Of a DNA stretch of 17,223 bases, positions 8,402-15,505 are shown piece after piece. The stretch is from Chitinophagales bacterium. Lineage in GTDB: Bacteria > Bacteroidota > Bacteroidia > Chitinophagales > Chitinophagaceae. Position 1 is the first letter of the stretch. Each line of letters begins with the position of its first letter. Below the pieces are notes generated by a model. The model saw only the letters and a program-made list of their open reading frames with translations. It had not been told where the DNA came from and searched no databases. The translations under genes and the position numbers were made by a program. The DNA is taken from NCBI GenBank assembly GCA_015654495.1, contig JAATGW010000156.1, positions 1 to 17,223 on the forward strand, in the 5' to 3' direction.

Positions 8402-8456
8402 TGCGAGAAAAAAATTCTGTATGAATCCCCATACAGGTTGGACGGAATTCCTCGCA
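8402..8456. repeat. Nested inverted repeat in the divergent intergenic region
   Basis: TGCGAG (8402-8407) pairs with CTCGCA (8451-8456), AATTC (8413-8417) with GAATT (8445-8449), and CTGTATG (8417-8423) with CATACAG (8430-8436) around a 6-nt loop. The C at 8417 is shared by two arms, and bulges separate the arms. It lies 175 nt before the esterase gene. It could be a folded leader, a structured RNA or an additional protein-binding site. Confidence 0.45.
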
Positions 8457-8540
8457 TGATGTTTTATTGTAAACAGGTTTAATTGTGCTTTTTCATCTGC
8501 ACGGTCTGAAAGATTATTTACCGGTTTAGTTTTTTGAAGA

Positions 8541-8567
8541 TTGTCTGTTTCTGACATTATGCTGTCT
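8541..8567 (+). promoter_or_regulatory. Operator, copy 1 (esterase promoter)
   Basis: Core TTGTCTGTTTCTGACAT (8541-8557), identical over 17 nt to the copy at 9530. The first TGTCT (8542-8546) is followed by a second TGTCT (8563-8567) at a 21-bp period. The core also holds a short dyad, TGTC-N7-GACA. The second half-site ends 23 nt before the -7 box, so a bound protein would sit against the -35 region, as for a class II activator. Confidence 0.75.
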
Positions 8568-8590
8568 TCAGAAGCAGCAAAGAGTCGGAA

Positions 8591-8598
8591 TACTTTTG
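8591..8598 (+). promoter_or_regulatory. -7 box of the esterase promoter
   Basis: TACTTTTG is a perfect match to the Bacteroidota -7 consensus TAnnTTTG, 40 nt before the start codon. No TTG is found at the -33 position, which suggests activator dependence. Confidence 0.7.
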
Positions 8599-8630
8599 TT
8601 ATTCAGAATAACAATTAAAAATCAAAAAAA

Positions 8631-9455
8631 ATGAAAATCAAGACTTTTTTATTTAGAAAGCCGTCATCAGCAGGAAAGCTGATGTTACTTGTGTTTTTGT
8701 TGCACTCCTGCACAAAAGAGGTATTTAATTCGGGTGTAACCAGGGAGTTTACTTTGCGATCTTTTGCCAATGGAGCATTTTATAATATCAAAGTCGGACT
8801 ACCTGACAATTACAATCCATTTGCAGAGAAATACCAAACGATCTACGTGTTGGACGGAAAGGACATTTTTGGTTTCGTAGCCAATAAGTGTAAAGAAATT
8901 TCAGACGCTTACGGCAAAAAAAATGTGCTCGTCGTGAGCATCGGATACGGGAAAGATCGCAGCATAGATTATACTACAACAAAAATAAGTTTGGTCACGG
9001 GTGGTGCTCCACAATTTTTGAATTTTATTGAAACTCAATTAATACCCAGGATAGAGATGGACTATAACGCAGATACTTCAAGGGGTAGCCGGGTTATATT
9101 GGGTCATTCCTACGGAGGTTTATTCGGAACTTATGCTTTTTGCATTAACAATAAAGTATTCGGGAACTATACTTTATTAAGCCCATCATTTTGGTTCGAT
9201 AAGTATGTTATGTTGCAAATGGAAAAAGAAAACAGGAGAAATAATAAAAATAAAAAGCAGTTGGTTTTTATGGGTATTGGTGAAAAGGAAGAAAGCGACA
9301 GGATGTTAGCACCTTTTAAAGACTTTTATGAGGCACTTCACTACAACTATTCCAATATTAAACTATCAAAATATATTGAGAATAATGCAGGTCATATGGA
9401 TTCGAGAAATCCAAACATCACCAGGGGGTTGCATTTTTACTTTCAAAACAGGTGA
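8631..9455 (+). CDS. Lipoprotein esterase (putative esterase family, IroE/esterase D-like)
   Basis: 274-aa alpha/beta hydrolase anchored as a lipoprotein: a hydrophobic leader ends in LLHSC, with C27 as the likely lipidated residue, so it acts at the outer membrane or in the periplasm. Family signs are IYVLDGKDIFG (about 71-81), VVSIGYG (about 101-107), the nucleophile elbow GHSYGG with S160, LLSPSFWFD (about 182-190), an acidic residue in MGIGEKEESD (about 214-223) and catalytic H255 in NAGHMD. This matches the PF00756-type esterases, which include siderophore esterases and acyl-ester hydrolases; the substrate is not known. It is the first of two plus-strand genes with identical operator cores and is divergent from the oxidase, so a joint role is likely. 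Confidence 0.88.
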   Translation: MKIKTFLFRKPSSAGKLMLLVFLLHSCTKEVFNSGVTREFTLRSFANGAFYNIKVGLPDNYNPFAEKYQTIYVLDGKDIFGFVANKCKEISDAYGKKNVLVVSIGYGKDRSIDYTTTKISLVTGGAPQFLNFIETQLIPRIEMDYNADTSRGSRVILGHSYGGLFGTYAFCINNKVFGNYTLLSPSFWFDKYVMLQMEKENRRNNKNKKQLVFMGIGEKEESDRMLAPFKDFYEALHYNYSNIKLSKYIENNAGHMDSRNPNITRGLHFYFQNR

Positions 9456-9529
9456 ACAAGTGTGTTTGTTGACTATTAAGCGTAAGGATTAAGAAAGCAA
9501 TTTCTTCTAAGTCAGCGCCGATTTGACTC

Positions 9530-9556
9530 TTGTCTGTTTCTGACATAAAACCGTCT
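9530..9556 (+). promoter_or_regulatory. Operator, copy 2 (small secreted protein promoter)
   Basis: Core TTGTCTGTTTCTGACAT (9530-9546), identical to the esterase copy. First half-site TGTCT at 9531-9535 and second CGTCT at 9552-9556, again a 21-bp period. The core ends 78 nt before the start codon and 32 nt before the -7 box. The sequences around the conserved bases have diverged, which argues that the match is functional and not a recent duplication. Confidence 0.75.
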
Positions 9557-9578
9557 CATGCGCAAATGAAAGCTGCGA

Positions 9579-9586
9579 TACATTTG
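9579..9586 (+). promoter_or_regulatory. -7 box of the small secreted protein promoter
   Basis: TACATTTG, a perfect TAnnTTTG match, 38 nt before the start codon. No -33 TTG is visible at the usual distance. Confidence 0.7.
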
Positions 9587-9623
9587 GATTCGAAAAGATC
9601 AACTGAAATAAAATTAAGCGAAA

Positions 9624-9980
9624 ATGAAAAAACTAATAATAACAGGCTTTGTATTGTTGACTGCAATGGTAGCAAATGCCCAGACCGATACAGCTAAAGT
9701 AGAGCAATACTGCCAGGTAATTGTCACTCCTGGTTTGTTAAGCAATAAAGTAAGCATCGACATTGATTTTGGAGACGAAAAGAAATTCTGGAAAGACACC
9801 AGGCTTAGAATGGACAGCGGGAAAATCAGGAAATTCAAAACGATTATCGATGCTATGAACTATATGGGCATGGCAGGATGGATATTTATTAATGCGTTTC
9901 TTGTCCGGATGGGAGAAACGGAGATTTATCATTTTGCTTTTAAAAAGCAGTTCTTAATCAATAGCCTTCCAGGCGAATAA
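9624..9980 (+). CDS. Small secreted protein of unknown function
   Basis: 118-aa protein with a clear signal peptide (KKLIITGFVLLTAMVANA-Q), so the mature product is about 99 aa and exported. The body has a single Cys (QYCQVIV), a run of alternating hydrophobics (KVSIDIDFG), a basic stretch (SGKIRKFKTIIDAM) and YMGMAGW before a C-terminal YHFAFKK. The pattern (Y-C-x-V, IDFG, D-A-[ML]-N-Y-M-G, G-W, YHF) recalls short exported proteins often seen in Bacteroidota, but I know no function for them. It has its own operator and -7 box of the type found before the esterase and the oxidase, so it is probably expressed under the same condition. Confidence 0.85.
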   Translation: MKKLIITGFVLLTAMVANAQTDTAKVEQYCQVIVTPGLLSNKVSIDIDFGDEKKFWKDTRLRMDSGKIRKFKTIIDAMNYMGMAGWIFINAFLVRMGETEIYHFAFKKQFLINSLPGE

Positions 9981-10005
9981 AGGAGTGAAATATTTGAGAA
10001 CAGGG

Positions 10006-10032
10006 TTTACAAACTACGGTAGCTTTTGTAAA
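10006..10032. repeat. Inverted repeat between small secreted protein and regulator genes
   Basis: TTTACAAA (10006-10013) pairs with TTTGTAAA (10025-10032); the inner CTA/TAG can extend the stem with a 2-nt bulge. It begins 25 nt after the upstream stop. It could be a weak terminator or a binding site for the regulator's own control; no T run follows. Confidence 0.4.
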
Positions 10033-10154
10033 GCCTGAGTCTTGAATTGGTATCCTGAACAATTAAGTGCATTTGGCCAGGTATGTATAATTATCCTGCT
10101 GACCTGCTTATACCTCAAACTGATATTAATAAAACAATCTCATACATTCATCAT

Positions 10155-11069
10155 ATGAAAAAAGTATCCTTTATTATTCCACCTACTGTTGAATTATTGG
10201 ATCTTGCCGGGCCTGTACAGGTTTTTACAGAAGCAAAAGTTTATGGATTTGAAATAGAAATTGAATTTTACAGGTATCAGGATAATCCGGTCAGTACTGC
10301 GGGACTGGGTTTTGAAAAAATCAAGCACTACCGGGAGGCTAAATTAAAAGAAGGTGATTTTGTTTTTGTACCTGGGATGGATAATGAATATGTTAACAGC
10401 TTTCCGTTTAAAGCCGAAAGAGATTTTTTTAAATGGTTGAAGGAATGCTCAGACAAGAAAATTACCTGTTGCTCAATTTGTACCGGGGCTTTTGCCCTGG
10501 GTCATGCCGGCTTGTTAAAGGATACAGAATGTACTACTCATTGGCGGAGAGTAAAAGCATTACAAATACAGTTTCCACAGGCAAAAGTAGTTGCTGATAT
10601 TTTATTTGTAAAGAGTAATAATATATACACAAGCGCCGGCATCAGCGCAGGTATTGACCTTGCTTTGGCTATCCTTGAAGATTTGAAAGGTCCGTTTTTT
10701 ACTCATAAGGTAGCAAGGGGGCTGGTGGTTTATCACAGGAGAAGTGGATCCCATAAACAACAAAGTGTTTATCTGGATTACAGGAACCATATTAATCCGC
10801 AGGTGCATGAAGTGCAGGACTACCTTATTGATAATCTTTCTAAAGAAAACAGCATTGAATCGCTTGCCTCGCTCGTTGGCATGAGCCCAAGGAATCTCAG
10901 CCGTGTATTTAAGGAAAAAACAGGGTGTACAGTATTGGAATACCTGACCCAGTTAAGAAAAGAATATGCAAATACAATGCTTAATAATCCCGAATATACG
11001 ATCGGGTATATCGCCTCTAAATGCGGATTCAAAACAGCCAGGCAATTACAAAGAATATTAAAGAAATAA
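10155..11069 (+). CDS. GlxA-family AraC-type transcriptional regulator (DJ-1/PfpI domain plus HTH)
   Basis: 304-aa cytoplasmic regulator. The ATG at 10155 starts the typical KKVSFIIPPTVELLDLAGP; an in-frame ATG 24 codons upstream adds a non-conserved tail and is not preferred. Residues 1 to about 185 form a class I glutamine-amidotransferase-like (DJ-1/PfpI) sensor domain with the cysteine elbow CSICTGAFALGHAGLL (C109) and THW at 128-130. Residues of about 213-304 are the AraC helix-turn-helix pair: first HTH SIESLASLVGMSPRNLSRVFK, second YTIGYIASKCGFKTARQLQRI. The protein ends directly after the second recognition helix, so the usual short tail with a SPxxYR-like motif is absent. As the only DNA-binding regulator next to the three shared operators, it is the best candidate to bind them. 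The -7 box TGCATTTG (10068-10075) is imperfect. Confidence 0.9.
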   Translation: MKKVSFIIPPTVELLDLAGPVQVFTEAKVYGFEIEIEFYRYQDNPVSTAGLGFEKIKHYREAKLKEGDFVFVPGMDNEYVNSFPFKAERDFFKWLKECSDKKITCCSICTGAFALGHAGLLKDTECTTHWRRVKALQIQFPQAKVVADILFVKSNNIYTSAGISAGIDLALAILEDLKGPFFTHKVARGLVVYHRRSGSHKQQSVYLDYRNHINPQVHEVQDYLIDNLSKENSIESLASLVGMSPRNLSRVFKEKTGCTVLEYLTQLRKEYANTMLNNPEYTIGYIASKCGFKTARQLQRILKK

Positions 11070-11214
11070 TATTTAATGACAACGTGAATCAGCAGCAGGA
11101 TCAAAGAGAATACCTTTACTTATTTCGCAGGTTTTGTAGTAGTGAAATGTTGACAACAAGGAAATGATTGTAAATTCCTGCAATGTTAATTTTCGTCAAT
11201 AGCAATTAGTCGCC

Positions 11215-11241
11215 TTGCCGGATTTAACGACGGCAATTTTT
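11215..11241 (+). terminator. Possible intrinsic terminator
   Basis: TTGCCG (11215-11220) pairs with CGGCAA (11231-11236) around a 10-nt loop and is followed by five T. It lies 145 nt after the GlxA-type regulator stop. The stem is short (6 bp), so the call is tentative. The rest of the 11070-11362 gap shows nothing recognisable. Confidence 0.4.
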
Positions 11242-11362
11242 AGTCATTATTTCCAATGTCAGTATTAAATTATGTGATACGATTTTAATTGTTGTTTGGG
11301 CTATTGACAACCTGAAATACATTCTCCTTTGTGAGCGTGACGAATATCCAAAGCAAGAAATT

Positions 11363-11548
11363 ATGAAACTTCTTCTCACTTCTGCGGGCATAAGCAACAA
11401 GAGCATTCACAAGGCGTTGGTTGAACTCCCTGGCAAACCGGTTGCAGAAGCAAGCGCCCTTTTCATTCCCACGGCGATATACGCGATACCTGGTGGTGGC
11501 GATATTGTGCGAAAAGTGATCTGCGGATTGTCTGAAAAGAAAGAGTGA
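11363..11548 (+). pseudogene. 5' fragment of a peptidase E (S51) gene
   Basis: The 61 codons encode the N-terminus of a peptidase E / type 1 glutamine-amidotransferase-like protein: MKLLLTSAGISNKSIHKALV, LPGKPVAEASALFIPTAIYA and then PGG. Family members are about 200-240 aa, with the catalytic Ser (GGN and GxSAG motifs) much further on, so three quarters including the active site are missing. After VICGLSEKKE the frame runs into the purine-rich start of the composite repeat at 11536 and stops. No further peptidase E sequence occurs before the next gene at 11711. The fragment is probably non-functional; the break coincides with the repeat, which suggests insertion or a rearrangement there. Confidence 0.75.
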
Positions 11549-11701
11549 AGAGAAAGAGGAAAGACAAGAAACAGAAACCGTAACAGAACAGCAGCACTAC
11601 AAACTACCTACTTATCACTTCTACCGTCTACTGTCTACTGTCTCGTATTTTCCAGACTCCAGACTCCAGACTTGAATTGGCTGTCCCCTCTTGCCTGCAT
11701 T
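11536..11701. repeat. Composite intergenic repeat, copy B
   Basis: Same module order as copy A at 5417-5604: AAAGAG purine run (about 11536-11563), AACAG/GTAACAG units (about 11566-11593), a spacer with CTACTGT tandem units (about 11627-11643), a GACTCCA tandem (11652-11673) and ATTGGCTG...TGCCTGCATT (11676-11701). It is flanked by the broken peptidase E frame on one side and by the stop of the PHP hydrolase, 10 nt away, on the other. The spacers of A and B differ, so the copies are old or are built from independent modules. Confidence 0.7.
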
Positions 11702-11710
11702 CATTCCCCC

Positions 11711-14134
11711 TTACTCGGCAGATGACTGCTGAATAATCGTATCGTACACCCCACGTGCTTTGTTATATGCAGCTTCGGCCGCCGCACGTTCTTCCGGTCG
11801 GATCGCCGACTGCTTCGTCTTCCAGCATTGATCCACCACCTGCCGGCACCATTCTGCACTTCTTCGTATATGGATTGGTTCACTGTCCACTTCAATAAAT
11901 AAGGGATTTGTATGAACACTCGGATAGACTCTCAGAGCAACCCAGGATGAAGCTTTAATCTGATAGCTGAAACTGACATCCTTCCATTCACCATTGGCTA
12001 AAATTTCAACTGTATCTACCGGAACTCCATTTACAATCAGCTCGACAGGTATTTTCTGACTGGTACCGATACGCGCTCTTTCAAGATGCCAGTAGGGTTG
12101 TTCAGTGAGTTTTCTTTGCGCGATATCTTTTCCAATCGAATCCGGTTGTGCAGAAAGATTTGCATTCACCCTGGCTTTTATATTTACAGTTGGTTTACCA
12201 TTCAGTTTCAAACGGCTATCGCCGACTCCGGCTTCTGATCCGTTTACACTGAAATCAATGATATGGGAACTGCCATCTGAAACATAAGAGCGACCTTTTT
12301 TGAGAGCATCTACATAACTGTCATAGCTAAGCGCAGATTCGGATTTGAAATAGCTGCGCAACAATCCCACCCGTTCGTCAAAAATGCAGGGAAAGTCCGT
12401 TTCACCACTGAGCCTTGGCGTGAAACCACAATTCAACGTATGATACCACATATTCAGTTCCCATGGCGCGGGCGTATCACCTGCACTGTAAAAATCGACG
12501 ACATTCTGCGTAACAGTAACGATATATTCATTAGCGCCGATGCCATCCATTTTTGGTATGATATAATTAGGTAAATCTTTCGTAGGTGTCAGGGGTTGTA
12601 GGCCCCAGCCGGAATGTGCATAACCGGTTACGCCATTTTGTGACTTTGCCCAGCTTAATACCGGCAGGGTCCAGCTGGGCCACTCTTCAATGGTTTTGGT
12701 GCCGGGATAATCATCTTCCTTTAATCTGAGCAACACAATATGACCTGCATGGGAAGAAGGAAAACCTGATACTTCCACATCAGCCCGCATGATGTTTTTA
12801 TTAGTAGAAAGCGGATCGTCTTTACCAGTAAAAAATGTTTTCTGATGATACCAGCTCGGCCCCCAGGCCAGCACCGCTGCTATGTTAAGGTCTTCACCAA
12901 GCGCCTGCCGCCACATATCAATGGGCTTAACTCCTTCTTCCGGACTTTCATAATGACTGCAGCCGGCACCATGTACATGATGATCGCCGCTGTACCAACC
13001 GAGCTTCGCCATATTGATCCAGCGTTTCAGAGTGAATGTAGTTTCGTAGTTTTTAATATTGGCGGGAACTACAAGCTTGGTTTTTTGTTTGATGTATTCA
13101 GGTCCGCGTGTGAACGTGACCGTATACTCACCCGGAGGCAACTGCAGGTGTTCCCCGTCTGCACGATACACCTGCGGTTGAAAGAAGAAATCAGGATACT
13201 CATCAAATGCCGCCACCCGACGTGATGGCAGGGGATATATCCCGCGTAATTCTTTCGACGTACGCTGATATTCAATCTGGGACTTAGTCAGACGGTAATC
13301 GACATCCTGTATATTTTTGAAGCTGTCATCAAGCACCCGTTCAACGCCGTCTGTAATCAGGAACGAAGCCATCGCAGGAGATCCGTTTTCATCCTTCACA
13401 CGGAAAGTGACGTTCACTGAAGGCTTGATATCAAACAGTATACTGATCGCGTTACGAAAGCCAATATCCTGCGTGCCTTGTCCTACATTGAAACCCAGTT
13501 CGGCTTCCCTTTTTCCGGAATCCTTGCTATATACCTGCAGTACCGCATACTCGAGCTTCAGACCTGAAAGATTGGTCAGGAGCGGGCGGTTACGGTACAT
13601 CTGCAATTCCAGAAACCTGTTGCTTACCTGACCGGTAGTCAGCACATTTTCTTTTTTAACCCGTGGTTCATAAGTTGAACCATACAGAACCGGAGCCGCA
13701 TTCGGGCTCTGCACTTCCAGCTTCGCAGTTACTCCGGCGTCATTGTACACTTTTACGAGAAAACTTACCCAACCACCCTGGATTAATTTTGCATTTGCGG
13801 AACCACGGTCAACTTTGACCCTTGACTCCGGATTGATGTTTACAGTTGCCAGGCAGTACGGATCAAGGATATGCTGGATCTGTTTCGTTATTTCTCCGGT
13901 GAGTGGCTGATGCTGTAATGCAGTTAATCGTTTTTCATCCTGCTGCGACAATGAACTTCCTAAAAACGACAGCGCTTCCCGCAGGCGCATTGCCTGTGCC
14001 AGAAGCGGTTGTGGTTCAACGCCAGAAATTATTTGCTGACCAGCAGGCGCATTATGGTCTGTATGTTGAGCGGGCAGCAGGAGGGGTATGTTGAATGCGG
14101 AGGATAGAAGAATAAGTATTGATAGTTTACGCAT
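11711..14134 (-). CDS. Exported CehA/McbA-type PHP-domain metallohydrolase
   Basis: Large exported protein of 807 aa with a signal peptide (RKLSILILLSSAF...LLLPAQ). Residues of about 90-370 form beta-rich accessory domains. The metallohydrolase of PHP/CehA-McbA type starts at about 378: YSGDHHVHG (381-389) supplies H386 and H388, AGHIVLL (H465) and GYAHSGWG (H507) are further probable ligands, and SGETDFPC (576-583) supplies E578 and D580. A C-terminal beta domain follows, then a helical end (about 750-807). CehA/McbA proteins include phosphoesterases and carbamate hydrolases, but close homologues are mostly uncharacterised, so the substrate is open. It is the last of three same-strand exported hydrolase genes, 285 nt from the amidohydrolase and separated from it by a hairpin. 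Confidence 0.9.
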   Translation of the reverse strand: MRKLSILILLSSAFNIPLLLPAQHTDHNAPAGQQIISGVEPQPLLAQAMRLREALSFLGSSLSQQDEKRLTALQHQPLTGEITKQIQHILDPYCLATVNINPESRVKVDRGSANAKLIQGGWVSFLVKVYNDAGVTAKLEVQSPNAAPVLYGSTYEPRVKKENVLTTGQVSNRFLELQMYRNRPLLTNLSGLKLEYAVLQVYSKDSGKREAELGFNVGQGTQDIGFRNAISILFDIKPSVNVTFRVKDENGSPAMASFLITDGVERVLDDSFKNIQDVDYRLTKSQIEYQRTSKELRGIYPLPSRRVAAFDEYPDFFFQPQVYRADGEHLQLPPGEYTVTFTRGPEYIKQKTKLVVPANIKNYETTFTLKRWINMAKLGWYSGDHHVHGAGCSHYESPEEGVKPIDMWRQALGEDLNIAAVLAWGPSWYHQKTFFTGKDDPLSTNKNIMRADVEVSGFPSSHAGHIVLLRLKEDDYPGTKTIEEWPSWTLPVLSWAKSQNGVTGYAHSGWGLQPLTPTKDLPNYIIPKMDGIGANEYIVTVTQNVVDFYSAGDTPAPWELNMWYHTLNCGFTPRLSGETDFPCIFDERVGLLRSYFKSESALSYDSYVDALKKGRSYVSDGSSHIIDFSVNGSEAGVGDSRLKLNGKPTVNIKARVNANLSAQPDSIGKDIAQRKLTEQPYWHLERARIGTSQKIPVELIVNGVPVDTVEILANGEWKDVSFSYQIKASSWVALRVYPSVHTNPLFIEVDSEPIHIRRSAEWCRQVVDQCWKTKQSAIRPEERAAAEAAYNKARGVYDTIIQQSSAE

Positions 14135-14299
14135 ACGATATAGTAGATTAATTTGATCAGATAAATGCTGATGGTGTTGATCATTTGTCTGATGCTGAAG
14201 TTAAAATCTTTCGGGCGATATATCAGCTTTCAATTTCTTACAGGAATACTGCAAATTGTCCTTATAAATAGTTACCCTATAATATGGCTTAGTGTTTTC

Positions 14300-14350
14300 C
14301 CGCAGAAAACGCAAAAAAAACAGCTGGCTGTTTTTCTGCGTTTTCTGCGG
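14300..14350. repeat. Near-perfect 24-bp inverted repeat
   Basis: The left arm (14300-14324, CCGCAGAAAACGC then A8 and CAGC) pairs with the right arm (14327-14350, GCTG, T5, CTGCG, TTTTCTGCGG) with a single base bulge or mismatch; opening the tip leaves a CTGG loop. It lies 69 nt beyond the amidohydrolase stop on the minus strand and 166 nt before the PHP hydrolase gene. It can act as a transcript end or 3' stabiliser for the amidohydrolase mRNA, or be a dispersed palindromic repeat. A degenerate piece (TTTTTCTGCG) recurs at 14385-14394. The remainder of the 14135-14419 gap shows nothing clear. Confidence 0.75.
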
Positions 14351-14419
14351 ACAATAAAAGCTTAGCGAATACAAATCAAATTGATTTTTCTGCGCTATTT
14401 TCGGGAAATATTCCGGCAT

Positions 14420-15505
14420 CTATTTACCCGGATTAAATACTCTTTCCGCATTCAACCGGTAAATCTTATCGACGACACCCGCAGGCAAGTGAAGCCCTTT
14501 GAATTTTTCATTCAGTTCGGGTGCATTCATCAGCTCATCCGACGTAAAAAATTTCCAGTCATTTCGCCAGCGCTTTTCGACAGATGCGAGCACACCTGCG
14601 ACGCTATCTGTTGCATCAAGACCGGAATCCGTGGCATACAATAGCCGATCCTGGTATTTAATGAAGAAGTCAACGACCTTTTGATGATCATGCAATGTCT
14701 GGTATTGCATGTGCCCGATGCGCGCGGCCATATCAACCACCAGTTGTGGATACCGGTTAAGTGTAGCGGCAAGTGTATCCACATTCCATTCGATGCTTCC
14801 CAGGTGTGCGCCATCAACCCGCAGACCGGGATGTTTCTGCAATACATGATCCCGCGCCGCGAGCTGTTGATGATAGGTTGGAAATTCAGGGTGCAGGTAC
14901 ATATGGTACTGCGGATGCTTTCTGAAGTAATCACGGTCGTTATTCACCGTCATACTGTCCAGGGGCAGCCAGCAATTTCTGGGTTCCCCGATATGCGCGA
15001 TCAGGGTTTTATTCTGATGCTCAATAAAACTGAGTAAACTGTCCAGCCGAGGATCATCGATCATGATAAATTGCCCATTCGCCGTGCGGTATTCCATACC
15101 GATATTTTTCCAGACTTTCACACCCACCGCACCGAGTTTGAATGCACGATCCAGCGAATCGATTTTTTTATTTAACCAATTACTGTCAGATTCAATTCCG
15201 CTGATATCGAAACTGGTTGCCCATACTACCTGACCTTTTCCATTCAGGGTATTCGTCACCGCATACTGCAGTTGTTCCTCCAGTGAAGGCGATGAAGGTG
15301 ATGCGACATTGATCGTCAGCAGATGGAAATTCAGTTTTCGCGCAAGCGCAACCAGCGCGGAATCGCTGCTGTTGATGTGGATATGCGTATCCCATTTTGG
15401 TATTCGTGTAAAATCTTCAGCTGAATAAAATTGGCCTGCGTCTTCTGCTTTCTGTCTGCAGGCGAATAAGAGGATGATGGCAAAAGGAACCAGGAATTTA
15501 AGCAT
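14420..15505 (-). CDS. Lipoprotein amidohydrolase (TIM-barrel, Amidohydro_2-like)
   Basis: 361 aa from the ATG at 15505; a TTG seven codons upstream is possible but would lengthen the n-region. The leader (LKFLVPFAIILLFAC) ends in a lipobox, with C16 lipidated, so the enzyme sits in the periplasm or outer membrane. The metal-dependent TIM-barrel pattern is complete: WDTHIHI (H41, H43), GVKVWKNIG (K130), LIAHIGEP (H171), DGAHLGSIEW (H234) and LLYATDSG (D293). This fits the amidohydrolase-related decarboxylase/lactonase group, but the substrate cannot be named. It lies 165 nt downstream of the M61-type peptidase on the same strand and may be co-transcribed with it. The 15506-15670 gap holds no clear promoter. 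Confidence 0.88.
   Translation of the reverse strand: MLKFLVPFAIILLFACRQKAEDAGQFYSAEDFTRIPKWDTHIHINSSDSALVALARKLNFHLLTINVASPSSPSLEEQLQYAVTNTLNGKGQVVWATSFDISGIESDSNWLNKKIDSLDRAFKLGAVGVKVWKNIGMEYRTANGQFIMIDDPRLDSLLSFIEHQNKTLIAHIGEPRNCWLPLDSMTVNNDRDYFRKHPQYHMYLHPEFPTYHQQLAARDHVLQKHPGLRVDGAHLGSIEWNVDTLAATLNRYPQLVVDMAARIGHMQYQTLHDHQKVVDFFIKYQDRLLYATDSGLDATDSVAGVLASVEKRWRNDWKFFTSDELMNAPELNEKFKGLHLPAGVVDKIYRLNAERVFNPGK

Larger units (their letters stand above)
8232..8630. other. Divergent control region between oxidase and esterase
   Basis: A 399-nt stretch without a credible gene. It holds two face-away promoters, each with the same operator arrangement (8299-8325 for the oxidase, 8541-8567 for the esterase). 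Between them is a nested inverted repeat (8402-8456). A minus-strand frame of 81 codons spans most of it, but its ATG is simply the end of the operator, and it resembles no family I know. Confidence 0.7.

Noticed and set aside
8312..8557. 81-codon minus-strand frame starting MSETDN
   Set aside because: Its ATG and first codons are the reverse complement of the shared operator; frames from the other operator copies diverge at once, and the promoter spacing explains the conservation better.
10083..10154. 24-codon upstream extension of the GlxA-type regulator
   Set aside because: The family begins with the first beta strand at MKKVSFIIPP; the extension would overlap the likely promoter region.
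11224..11406. 60-codon minus-strand frame opposite the peptidase E remnant
   Set aside because: No signal peptide, no recognisable motif, and it overlaps both the likely terminator and the peptidase E start.
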